DNA of 64,000 nucleotides from Gymnopilus junonius (taxonomy: Eukaryota > Basidiomycota > Agaricomycetes > Agaricales > Galerinaceae), in contig JADNYJ010000027.1 in the NCBI GenBank assembly GCA_015501075.1, positions 248,001-312,000 of the forward strand. The letters run 5' to 3'. Made by a program: the position numbers and the translations under genes. Positions 54,926-64,000 of the stretch are shown here, piece after piece. The notes beneath the pieces were generated by a model. That model saw only the letters and a list, made by a program, of their open reading frames with translations. It did no database searches and was not told the DNA's origin. Positions within the stretch are counted from its first letter, which is position 1, and each line of letters opens with the position of its first letter.

Positions 54926-57900
54926 TGTTAAACTTGCACAAATAAGCAAGGATCTGTGTAGTTAACATAGCTTAACTAACTAGTATGCTCAAGTACAGCA
55001 ATCACTGAGAATTGCAGAGTGTAACTCAAAATGCTTATAACTTGTTCAATTCAACTTGTAGTGTCTTGCTTTCACTTGACATAGTAGGAAATACAGTATC
55101 TAATGTAGCTACATGCCCAAAAACCATGAGGCATGACAAAACACCCAAAATGTGGACAATTGAAAAATGTGTGTGCATAAACATGCTTTTAATACTATGT
55201 ATTCTATATCACCAGAACCAGATTTTCAACCTAATTCCAGATCTGAAATCTGTTTTCCAAAATTCTAATTCTATGCCAAGTTATTCCCAAAATAGTAGTG
55301 AAAATGTGATCAAAAGCAGAAACTTAGTAAACTGTAAGTGTCCAAATGAAGTGAAACTAATTCTAAATCTAATCTAAAGCTAATCTAATGTTTATAGAAC
55401 ATTGTTAGAAGTGTTTGATCACTACTTCTAACATGATTGTGGTATGAAGAGAAAACAGCTCAGCATCCTCTGCAAGAGCAGTCCCAGCTGCATATCAAGA
55501 TGAAAACACCTCGAGACCCTGGTGAAATACAAGTGAAGCCAAAGTGGCTTGCTTGGTCTAGTCAGTGGGGTGACTACTATCCCCCACACAGATCAGAGTA
55601 TGCAGTTCCTGCTTTGAGGCTTCCCAGAAGTGGTCTAACCAATCCGCTGAAGTCCAACAACATCGTTGGACACCAGAGTAATATCAAAGCAAATTCCATG
55701 ATGTAACTCAAGAAATTGTGATCCAGGGCAGGCCTCAGGAGCAAAGGGTCAAGAGGCTTACTGACAACATGGAGTGTAGAATCCACATCCATAACAGTGC
55801 CCCGAACTTTGGATCATTGCAAGGTAGTCATATTAGCAATAGAGCAAGGGTAAGGAATCACTCCTTTGGAATGAGGGGCACTCAGTAAGGAGCGCACTGG
55901 ATGTGTGTCTGAAAGGGCTGCATACGCAGTACACCCACTGCAGCAGCATGTCTCAGCACTAAGTGAATGGGGACAAGGCCCGCAAGGGCCTCTATCCTAC
56001 CTGTAGGTGAGGTGCAGAAAGCACCTGTAATCCACAGAGCAGCATGCCTTTGCATGCTGGTCAGAAGTTTAATGGTTCTTGGCAGTGTGCACCTTGGAAA
56101 TACCATAATCGTAGACCATATGTTGCAATCGGCAAAACACATGATCTGTAAAGCAGATGCTTTTGGATAAGGGAGAGGCCCCTAGAAGAGTTGCCAAGCA
56201 TCCTCATCACCTTAACAGTGGTGAAGGACTTGGTGGAGTAGTATCGGACATGCTTATGGAAAGTAAGCTTCTGATCAAAGAAGAAACCCAAGTACCACCA
56301 GAACAGCTTGGGCTTCAGCCAATTATTCCAGGTGTAGAGGGCATACCCCAGATCCAGAAAGGGATTAAAGTCTGAATGAGACCAGTCAAAATAGAATAGC
56401 TCCATTTTGTCATGCTCAAGGGTGAGAGTAAACTTCCTGAAAAGTTTGAAAATAACAGCATAGGACCATTTAAGGGCTATGCAGTTGTCACCAAGTGACT
56501 TTGACTGCACTATAAGAGTGCCATTGTCAATGTAGGAGAGCAGGGTTGTGTCAGAAACCAACTCATCCTGCATGAAGAGTTTCAACACTGGTGCAAGGAA
56601 CAGTGCTGAGAGAACTAGGGACAAAGCAGAGCCTTGCCCCACCCTGACATCAGCTTGTTGAGGGTCAGATTGGAAGCCATTCCATGAGTAAGATGTGGAG
56701 CAGCCAATGAGGTATGATGAAAAGAATTCCACCACATTATGAGAGAAGCCCTGCTTCTTAAGAATGGCAATCAGTATTTCATGATTGAGAGAGGGGAAGA
56801 ACTGTGCAATGTCAAATGCAATTACACTGGTCTTCAATCCACGAGTCTACCCCACATGCACTAAGTGCATGAGGAGCAAGCCCGCATCCTCAGTGGAGTG
56901 CTAATGCACACCACTGAGTTGGTTGGGGTGAAAAATATCATGCTTTACAGCATTGAACTGAATGCAGTTAGAGAGCACCTTCTCAACCAATTTGCCAAGG
57001 GTGTTCAGGAGTACAATTGGCCTGAATGCCTTAGGCATGGAGTAAGAAGGCTTGTTCAGTTTGGGAATGATAACCGAGAGCAAAGCCTTAAAATGAGTTG
57101 GCCAATAGCCCACCTGAAGGCAGGCATTAGCCAACATGATGAACACCTGAAGACAGTGTTCATGTGAATAATTGCCTTAAGGTGTGACCATTTAATATGA
57201 TCAGGACCAGGTGCGAGTTGTTAGAGCAGGCTGCCAATGCCTTTTTGAGCTCCAACAGGAAAAAGTGGTCTACTCTTGCATTCCATATCAGGAAGGGAGG
57301 TGAGGCCACTAATGTATATGGTCGGTCAGAGGCTGAGTTGTACGTGCCATGCAGGCATCCCAGAGGGAGGGCAGATCATGGCAGGGCTGTCCATTATACT
57401 GGATAGCCTGGAGGTGGTAACTTGCACTGCTGGATCCAGTTCATTAGATCCCAGGGGTGCTTGTTGAAGTGGCAACTTCTTCAATGGCAGTATAAAAATT
57501 GTGTTTAGCCACTTTACGCATGGTGGAAAACTTTATAATTATCCCAGAGTTATCCTGCTGATAAGTATCAAAAGAAGCATCACAGCATCATCCTACCAAG
57601 GCGGAGTGACGTGATATGGACCTCCTTAGAGAACTATTCCAGCTTCTGAGAATGCAGAGCCATGCCCAAAGATATGGCTTCCACTTGATCAGGGTAGTGA
57701 TAGGTGCAAAGGGATCAATACCTTTGAGCTTCTCAATGATGGCTGACATGAAGTCAGCCAACTGATCTGGTGGCAGTGAATGCCTTGGAACAGTAGGTGC
57801 TGCCAGAGCAACAGAAATAGTACAGGCCAAAGGAATATGATCCAATGGTCCACACCAGAGTTCACCTCACTGAGTGCCTGCGGACAGCTCCTCGGTAGGC

Positions 57901-58544
57901 TGAACAAACATGAGGTCAATGACTGACTCTCATAGGGTAGGGTCCCCAGGAATATGGGTAGGGCCTGGATTGACTGGGAGTGACAGGAGCAAACCCAGAG
58001 TGGATGCTGTGTTCAGCAAATTGTTGGCTGTTGTCCAATGATGTGGGAACCAGGATCCCACTTATTCGAATGACAGTTAAAATCACCCCCCACATAATGA
58101 AACATAGGGAGAAAGTCAGCCTGCTCAGTGAGGAGGTCAATAGCTGTGTGTACCACATCAGAATACACATTCAGTAAATTTATGACAATGTCCCCAGTAA
58201 ACAGGGAGACAGCCATGATGTTGCAGTGATCAATAAGATCTCACTGCATTGCAGGGTGCCAGGGGTTCAACCTAGTTGAGACATAGGTAAGAACTTGTGG
58301 CCAAAGCCCAGTCAGGTCGGGTTGAACCATCACCTTCCAATCAGGTGGTTCAGAGCACCAATAACAGCCTCACCTTCTCGATCTCTCGAGGATGGGGCAT
58401 GTCGGATCTCTCGCCAAGGAGGCTCTTGCAAGAACAGTATATCAAAAGAATCTTTCAATATATCTAATAGTACATCTACATGCGCATAATTCTGGTTGCA
58501 GTTGTACAAAAATATTCTAACTTCCACCACATCTCTCATCATCG

Positions 58545-60538
58545 AGCTACAGGGGGGACGTTAGATGTCAAGTTTCGCAAAGCACAATATTCATGTACCT
58601 GGTGGTATTTTGCTATGATCCAATCATGATCAAAGCAGTTCTTCCAAAAGGCACACTTGTGGTCTGTGGATTGATGGTCACCCTGGTAATTGGGACAATG
58701 GGGGGTGTGAGGGCATGGCTCACCACTCACAGTGGGGTGGCACATGCCATCGGAGTCCGGCACAGGCCAGTTGCAACACATCGCAAGGGCGCGGTGCTTG
58801 TCAGTAGAGTGGGGCCCCACACACTGTGCACAGCAGCATTGGTGGGCCCGACAATCCTTAGTGAGGTGTCCCCAGCACTAGCAACACTGGCACATGGGAA
58901 CACCAAGTCTAGCATGAGCCAGCTTAATATAAAGCAGCTCGGATTTGTAGTTGAATGCTTTGCAGAAAAGCGTCTTTGCTGTGCAGCCAGTCTGGGTATC
59001 CCAGATCTCAAAATAGCAGTCAAACTTAGAGCTCACTGTGGACTGGCAGATAAGGCATGCATGCCCTGCAAAAGGGACACTGGCAAAGAGAGGAGCCTTT
59101 TCCAAGGCCTTCTCAATGTCAGTGACCAAAGTGATGGTCTTTTTGAAAAGATCTGAATAATAAGGGACATCCAAGACCTTCAAGAAGGACTTGGACATTG
59201 ACAGGCCTACCCAGGGCTTAAGGTCTTTGTTGGACTCAGAAGCACCTTGGATATAGTTATAAATGGCCCCATGGAGTAGCTTGAGCTCATCCTCTGTAGG
59301 GATGTGGTTAGTGAAGAGCCCCCAACCTCAGTAGGTGGGCTCTGCAGAGTTGATCCAAATATTGAATCAGTCTTGGGCCATCCACCAGTTGACCTTGTCA
59401 ACCAGTTTGGCAAGTGTAATGTTTGTTGGCACAAGGCCATCAAACACAATGAGAACTTGGTGGCAGTTAGGACCAGCCAACACATAGGTAGGCCCCTTTG
59501 GTTTAGATAGGGTCTGAGGTCTGGAAGGGCCCTGAGAGGGTCCAGAACCAGGAGGGTCTGTGCCCAAACCTATGATGGTTCGAGTGAAGGTCTGGGCTGC
59601 TTGAGCGACTGCACACTCAAAATAGTGATTAGTAAGTGATCCGTGGGTTGAGGACCCTGGAACTGGTGTCCAGAGTTTTGATGCATAGGAGTGCATAGGG
59701 TGTGATGCATGAGGAATTGGAGGCGGCCCTGGAGGGGGTGGCCTTTGATAAGAAACCAGCTTTGAGGCCTGCTTATGCAGCTGAAGCTTGGGATGAGAGG
59801 GACTAGTAGTTGTAGGGGCCTTGGGTAGAGCCAGAGGCTCTACAGGAGCTGGCAGAGGACCAGTCCACTTAGGAGGGGCAGACTGGGAAGATGAAGAAGT
59901 CTGGGGGGGTGCAGTGCCCCCCTGCTTCTTCACAAGGTTTCAATAGACCACATCCTGTAGTTTTGGGTCTGAATCGATAAAGTTGCTGGCAATTGCCCAT
60001 CGAAGGGATGGATCATGAGCACTGATGCTGATGGCCTAATTGGCCCATTCAGTAGTGTTGAGCTTGGTCGAAATTCTAGAGACAAGCCCAGTGAATTCAG
60101 GGCAGTCTGTGCCCTGTAAATTAGAAGGGCCATTGTGCACCAAGAATGTGCCAATGGTCTTCAGAGAGTCCTCGACTGCCGACCAGTCCCCATCCAATCC
60201 CGTCAGGGAGATAGCACTCAGCAGTTCTTCAGGTAAAGCTTTGGGAGGGGCCAATGAATGGTGTCATCATCCTCCTCTCCTATTGAGATGTCCGGAGACT
60301 GAGTCCTTGAAGGGACTGGAGTAGTGGCCCATGAGTGTATCACTGACTGAGAGTTGGCCTCCTCCCACCTACTAGGGGCAGGGGTGGCAGAAGCATAGCA
60401 CTCTCGAGGAGTTCAAGAGGCTGAGAAGCTCTCCTGAGTAGGAGAAGGGTGACTTGAAGACTCAGTAGGTGCCAAGTGCCCACTGGCCACAGTAGGGGTA
60501 TTGCACCTAGGCATGGATGACGAAGATCGCTCAGACAT
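58545..60538 (-). pseudogene. LINE ORF1: gag-like protein with zinc knuckles
   Basis: The frame opens at 60538 (MSERSSSSMPRCNTPTVASG), runs through a Pro/Ser-rich region and the segment LPEELLSAISLTGLDGDWSA, and reaches a Cys/His-rich end near 58700-58900. There CQCCWCWGHLTKDCRAH and CAQCVGPHSTDKH fit the C-x2-C-x4-H-x4-C zinc knuckle used for RNA binding. It is interrupted by several stops and frame changes. Confidence 0.7.
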
Positions 60539-60639
60539 CATCAAGCACTAAGGGTGCATACACACTTGTATAACATCAAATGCTATATGAGAACCAGATC
60601 ACGAGTTGTTGAGGAGAATAACAGTGGTGAGTGTATTGA

Positions 60640-60952
60640 CAGTTGGCGATGGTGCTGGTCTGTGGGAAAGAAGGATGCCTGTTTGTTCTCTCAGCTACTC
60701 CATTTTGCTGAGGTCAATTAAGAACACTATGTTCCCTGACAATACCACAAGCATCCATGTAGTTACAGAATTCCTTAGATATATGTATATTCACCACCTT
60801 TATCATCTCTGAAGCACTTAATCTTTTTACCAGTCAAGTTCTCAGCATATGCCTTGAACTTCTTAAAGCAAGTAAACTAGTTACTCTTGTACTTCATAGG
60901 CATTAATGCCTTAAAGCGACATGAGTCATCCACAAAAGATACCCAATAATGA
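60640..60952 (-). pseudogene. Copia integrase fragment
   Basis: Reading from 60952, the minus strand gives YWVSFVDDSCRFKALMPMKY, then FTCFKKFKAYAENLTGKKIK and FRDDKGGEY, and further on AERTN. These match the integrase core of Ty1/Copia elements, which has the same order W-V-x-F-x-D-D..., K-x-R-S-D-x-G-G-E-Y and N-G-V-A-E-R. Stops interrupt it. It is cut on the right by the poly(A) end of LINE copy B, showing that the LINE landed in an older Copia copy. Confidence 0.65.
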
Positions 60953-62276
60953 TTTTTTTTTTTTTGAATCAAGGATTTATATACCAGTGTGCGATAGCAG
61001 TCCGGTCATAGAATACATGCACCTAATAGTAAACTACCATTAAACTATGTCAGGTGTGAGACTGGCTCCCGTAGGCCATCTTGAGACCACAAAACAGTGG
61101 GCCTGTATTCTCATTGATAGCCTATCCCAAGAGGGGAGGCCCAACAAAGTGATGGTGGGGTGCTGGTAAGTGACCCACCAGACAAAGCCCATCAGCCTAG
61201 GACATGCACATACTAGATAAGCCACTGGAGGGAGACCATTTCAGGACAAGGGATTGAAGGGGTCTGTCAATAAAGCCAAAGCTCCAGAACCCTGCAGCCC
61301 ACCCTCATCCCAGCAAAGCCAAAGCCTGCCAGGCATTAGGTCTCTGTTCTGGGCATGTCCCAGCCCAACAAGCCTGACCAGCAGGATATCCACTCACCTT
61401 GCCCTACCACATCATCCGACACCCTGAGGGGGGCAGTTGAAGGCAAATGCTATAGGATTAGCCTTCAAGAAAGATACAAGCTGATCCAGATGAACTGGAT
61501 AGTCATGTTGGTCATGCTGGGGACACAACCTGAATACTCCCCAATGGAAGCATGGTTAAGAATGGTGTGACTGAGTCTTGTAAAGAGGTTCAGGTTGCTA
61601 CCGGAATACTGAAGCCATGGACCACCTTGTTTGGATCACAGTTTGAGCTGACCCCCATTGAGATCAGTGAGGGGCAAGAAGTGCCTCCCCAAATATGAAG
61701 GTCACCGAAACTCCCTTTTCCAGCCATCCCCCGGGTGGTCATCCACTGCTTTATGCAGTGCAGCAAGTGAATGAGGCATATTCAGCCCCACCATGATACT
61801 AAGCTCAGTCACCATGAGATGAGCTTGGTGATGTATGCCCCACTTCAGAAAAGAAGGGACATGGTGTAAAGAGATATAGTAGCCAGAGCCTCTGGCCCAC
61901 CATTCTGTAAGTGTGTGAATAACAGCCAAGGAGTGTCCTTGGCTGGAATGCATGGAAGCATCAAGCAGGCTCCCCAAAGCTTTGGTGGAGTCTGACAGGA
62001 TAACAATGTAATCATAATTATCCAGGGAGCATACCTGAACAATTGTGGTATGAAGGGAAAATAGCTCAGCATCTTCTGCAAGAGCAGTCCCAGCCACATA
62101 CCGGGATGAAAACACCTCAACACCCTGGCTAAATACAAGTGAAGCTGCAGTGGCTTGCTTGGTCTGGTCAGTGGGGTGACTACCATCACCCACACAGACC
62201 AGCATATGTGGTTCCTGCTTCAAGGCATCCCAGAAGTGGTCTAACCAATCATGCTGAAGCCCAATAACATCTTTGG
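60953..62276 (-). mobile_element. LINE copy B, 3' part with poly(A) tail
   Basis: This is the 3' end of the same LINE as copy A, on the minus strand. The T run at 60953-60965 is its poly(A) tail. The body is an RNase H domain in one long open frame (62289-61702): VCVGDGSHPTDQTKQATAAS, EDAELFSLHTTIVQ and YIVILSDSTKALGSLLDASM, with the Asp, Glu and Asp of the active site in place. The 5' side is cut at 62276 by the hAT element. The long frame makes this the younger or better-kept copy. Confidence 0.78.
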
Positions 62277-62286
62277 TAGGGAAATG

Positions 62287-62395
62287 CACGGGTCATGCCT
62301 ACCCGGACGGGTCACGGGTACGGGTACTCATGGGTACGGGTCCGGGTATGGCCCACTGGACCCATGACCCGGAGATACCCGAGGTATAAATATCA
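62287..62395. repeat. Subterminal repeats of the hAT element
   Basis: Short GC-rich motifs (CGGGTACGGGT, ACGGGTC, GGGTATGG and their complements, such as TACCCG and GACCCATGACCC) recur in about 110 bases. Clustered subterminal motifs like these are transposase-binding sites in other hAT elements. Confidence 0.6.
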
Positions 62396-62495
62396 GGGAA
62401 AATCTTATATAACTAACTATACAGGACCACGCCACCGAGAAAAAAATATCTACGCTATCTAATCTAAGTGGCAGCTTGTCAATTCTCCTTCCAGC

Positions 62496-64000
62496 ATGGT
62501 GAAGGACAAGGACGTGACTAGTGGCAATGCCACATGGTCCGGTCGGGTCCCTTCTATCAAAAACGTCGCCATTGCGGCTATGAAGTCCCTCGCACCAAAG
62601 ACTCAGAAACGAATCAGCAAAGCAGTGCTCGACAGTGATGAGGAAGCTTCTATGACTTCCGTGAGTATTGATCTGTCAAAAACAATGCACGTGCAACTAA
62701 CTTTAGACTTGAAGTCGCAGCCGCCGAAGAAGAAGAGCAAGGGTTTATTTAAATTTCTGCCCAGGATGAAGAAGGTGTCTGGGTCAGCCTCGGAAAACGG
62801 AGACAGCGACAAGGAGTCTGTCAGTGAGGTCAGTTAACACAGCGTGAAATAAGAAAATGTTTGACTTACCTTCTTTATGTGGACACTAGGCCTCTGTTAA
62901 ATCAGCGACTGCCCCAACCCCAACGGAGAAGTCTTCTTGCCATGACTCTGCCCATCAGCCTTCCATCATTGAGGTTTCAGATGACGATGATGATGATGAC
63001 GATGAACAGGATGATGAAACCCCGGAAGCCCAGCTCGGTAAGCTCAGCAACATTTGAGAAGAATCTGTAAACTAATCAGTCAATAGAATGTATGATGGAA
63101 AACTGGAACTCACCTATCTATGCTTTTTTCCACCCAGTCCCAACCATTGAGAAGGATGACGATGGCCGCATTTATCACAAATTCCACTGTTTCATGAAGT
63201 CCTGCAAGGCATCCGTCAAGCGTTATCCCGACACCAAGGACAACGGGTCAACCAGTAACTTGCGCAAGCATGCGAAGGCCTGCTGGGGTGTCGAGACGAT
63301 TCAGGCGGCAATGGATGCACGCAGCCTCGACGGCGCATGCGAGGTTCTTTCTAATCATAAAGATGGGTCAATAGCTGCGGCATTTCAAGTCAAAGGCAAA
63401 GGAAAGGTTACTTACTCACTACGGCAACATACTCGCGAACAAACACGGTATGTTGATCCCTCTATCATCTTTTCATGCTCGTCTAATAAACCTCCAAAGC
63501 GCTGAAATTGTTCGATGGGTGTCTGAAAGTGTCCGTCCTTCAGCATCATGAAGGATCGCGGCTTCAAGTCCTTGATGAAGACCGGCCGGCCTGAATATTA
63601 TCTTCCGTCTCCGACGACCGTTGCTCGTGATGTGCGCCAAGTCTTTGCATGGTCGCGGCAACGTATAGCATCTATCCTGAGAGTACGTTCATCAGTGTAT
63701 GATAATCTAAAGTTATAAATTAAACAACATACCCAGAAATATGAAGGCAAAATCCATTTTGCCACCGACGCTTGGACTTCGCCTAACCACCGGGCATTCG
63801 TTTGCCTTATGGTACACCTGGAGCACAAGGGGGTGCCTATTTCGATGATCCTAGACCTCGTGAAGTGCCAAAGGTGAGGGTGGTTATTGCAAATAAGTAA
63901 AATGATTAGCTCACCATTGGCCAGTCCCACACCGGCGTTAATCTGGCTATCGCGTTTGCAAACATCTTGAAAGACTTTGGCCTGTCGATAAGGTGAGTAA
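62496..64000 (+). CDS. hAT-family transposase, 3' end outside the window
   Basis: The start is MVKDKDVTSGNATWSGRVPS. Early exons code for a basic region (KSQPPKKKSKGLFKFLPRMK) and an acidic run (EVSDDDDDDDDEQDDETPEA). The BED-type zinc finger follows: SPIYAFFHPVPTIEKDDDGR, FHCFMKSCKASVKRYPDTKD, GSTSNLRKHAKACWG (C..C..H..C). Then AEIVRWVSESVRPFSIMKDR and PSPTTVARDVRQVFAWSRQR lead to the RNase H-like fold KIHFATDAWTSPNHRAFVCL, whose Asp in TDAW is the first catalytic residue, and HTGVNLAIAFANILKDFGLS at the edge. All introns have GT..AG ends and no stop was needed inside exons, so this copy may be intact up to the window end. It is typical of Agaricomycete AC9-like hAT elements. Confidence 0.85.

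Larger units (their letters stand above)
54612..55433 (-). mobile_element. Miniature LTR-type element carrying a tRNA-like gene
   Basis: This 822-base insertion in LINE copy A is absent from copy B at the same point. It begins TGTTAG and ends TTTAACA on the minus strand and is flanked by TGATC (54607-54611) and TGATT (55434-55438), a near-perfect 5-base target duplication. Inside, a first TGTTAG..TTTAACA unit (55433 to 54926) is followed at once by a primer-binding site, a spacer of about 30 bases, a purine-rich tract, and a second TGTTAG..TTTAACA unit (54877 to 54612). The order matches an LTR retrotransposon without coding capacity (TRIM). By eye, the two terminal units agree only at their ends. 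The second unit holds a full tRNA-like gene. A 10-base perfect inverted repeat (TGTTAGAAGT / ACTTCTAACA) forms a hairpin at the outer end of the first unit. Confidence 0.65.
54158..58542 (-). pseudogene. LINE ORF2: endonuclease, reverse transcriptase, RNase H
   Basis: The endonuclease begins near 58520 (IFLYNCNQNYAHVDVLLDIL, ILFLQEPPW) and includes YVGGDFNCHSNKWD near 58090. The reverse transcriptase starts near 57130 (YWPTHFKALLSVIIPKLNKP, then KAFRPIVLLNTLGKLVEKVL) and continues at 56837 with VIAFDIAQFFPSLNHEILIA and RVGQGSALSLVLSALFL. The catalytic box reads SYIDN where active LINE enzymes have Y-x-D-D. RNase H follows on both sides of the LTR-type insertion (LLDASMHSSQGHSLAVICTL at about 54500). 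The frame is broken many times, so no active protein can be made from this copy. Confidence 0.78.
53615..60605 (-). mobile_element. LINE copy A, decayed, interrupted by an LTR-type insertion
   Basis: This is a non-LTR retrotransposon on the minus strand with a zinc-knuckle ORF1, an apurinic-type endonuclease, reverse transcriptase and RNase H, in that order. That layout fits the Tad/I-like LINEs of fungi. Its 3' part (53615-54611 and 55434-55700) matches a second copy at 61128-62276 at high identity over most of its length. The match breaks exactly where the 822-base insertion sits. Frameshifts and stops are frequent throughout. The 5' end is not fixed; ORF1 begins at 60538 and the Copia scrap starts near 60640. 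A run of T at about 53580-53587 could be the remains of the poly(A) tail. Confidence 0.8.
62277..64000 (+). mobile_element. hAT transposon, left part
   Basis: The LINE text ends at 62276 and the new sequence starts TAGGGAAATGC, fitting the hAT terminal consensus (C/TAGGG). About 110 bases of subterminal repeats follow, made of ACGGGT, GGGTAC and GGGTCA motifs on both strands. Then comes the transposase gene. The right end lies beyond the window. The 8 bases before the start (ATCTTTGG) should be repeated after the far end if this is correct. Confidence 0.72.

Noticed and set aside
54612..55433. A tRNA-derived SINE
   Set aside because: The tRNA-like part lies at the 3' end of the minus-strand unit, not the 5' end as in a SINE. 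The primer site, polypurine-like tract and TGTTA..TAACA ends fit an LTR-type element better.

Overview
This window is nuclear DNA of a filamentous basidiomycete, most likely a mushroom-forming Agaricomycete. The evidence is gene structure and content. Genes are dense on both strands and cut by many introns of about 45-70 nt with GT..AG ends, and several have micro-exons. The conserved genes are fungal core genes (SMC3, KGD1, SEC61, KAR2, HSP60, YPI1, a LAA1/HEATR5 homologue and a Cep57-like spindle-pole protein). They sit beside F-box/LRR-type genes and a hAT/LINE/LTR transposon island. All gene models were spliced by eye, so exon ends are estimates unless stated.

Layout. 1-0.85 kb: 5' part of a secreted carboxylesterase (minus), cut by the window edge. 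1.6-2.5 kb: F-box-like protein. 3.0-4.3 kb: mitochondrial carrier of the NAD/pyrimidine-nucleotide type, six exons that sum in frame to 342 aa. 4.9-6.3 kb: degenerate Cdc4-like WD40 gene. 6.3-11.6 kb: gene-poor, microsatellite-rich stretch. 11.6-12.9 kb: single-pass membrane protein (minus). 13.4-15.1 kb: secreted class II aldolase/adducin-family protein (minus). 16.8-18.0 kb: F-box/LRR-like protein. 18.2-25.2 kb: LAA1/HEATR5 HEAT-repeat protein (minus). 25.6-26.3 kb: PP1 inhibitor Ypi1 (minus). 27.0-28.5 kb: broken F-box gene. 28.6-33.1 kb: cohesin SMC3. 33.5-37.0 kb: 2-oxoglutarate dehydrogenase E1. 37.2-37.9 kb: unidentified coding remnant. 38.2-41.6 kb: Cep57-like protein (minus). 41.9-43.7 kb: Sec61 alpha (minus). 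44.5-45.4 kb: isochorismatase-like hydrolase. 46.3-48.9 kb: ER Hsp70 BiP/Kar2 (minus), head to head with 49.4-51.4 kb mitochondrial Hsp60. Their shared 0.5 kb spacer carries a perfect three-unit heat-shock element and a UPRE-like core.

51.4-64.0 kb is a nested transposon island. It holds a zinc-finger transposon remnant, a short element with 34-bp terminal inverted repeats, and two copies of one LINE on the minus strand (about 53.6-60.6 kb and 61.0-62.3 kb). It also holds a Copia integrase scrap between the LINE copies and a hAT transposon inserted in the second LINE copy, running off the right edge. Inside the first LINE copy is an 822-bp TGTTA...TAACA insertion. It has a primer-binding site complementary to the anticodon arm of initiator tRNA-Met, and its second terminal unit carries a complete tRNA-like gene with A box, B box and an oligo-T stop. 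This tRNA-bearing miniature LTR-type element is the most unusual object here.

Functionally the core genes are unlinked housekeeping genes. The exception is the KAR2-SEC61-HSP60 neighbourhood (41.9-51.4 kb), which clusters protein import and folding functions of the ER and mitochondrion and may share stress regulation at the KAR2/HSP60 spacer.
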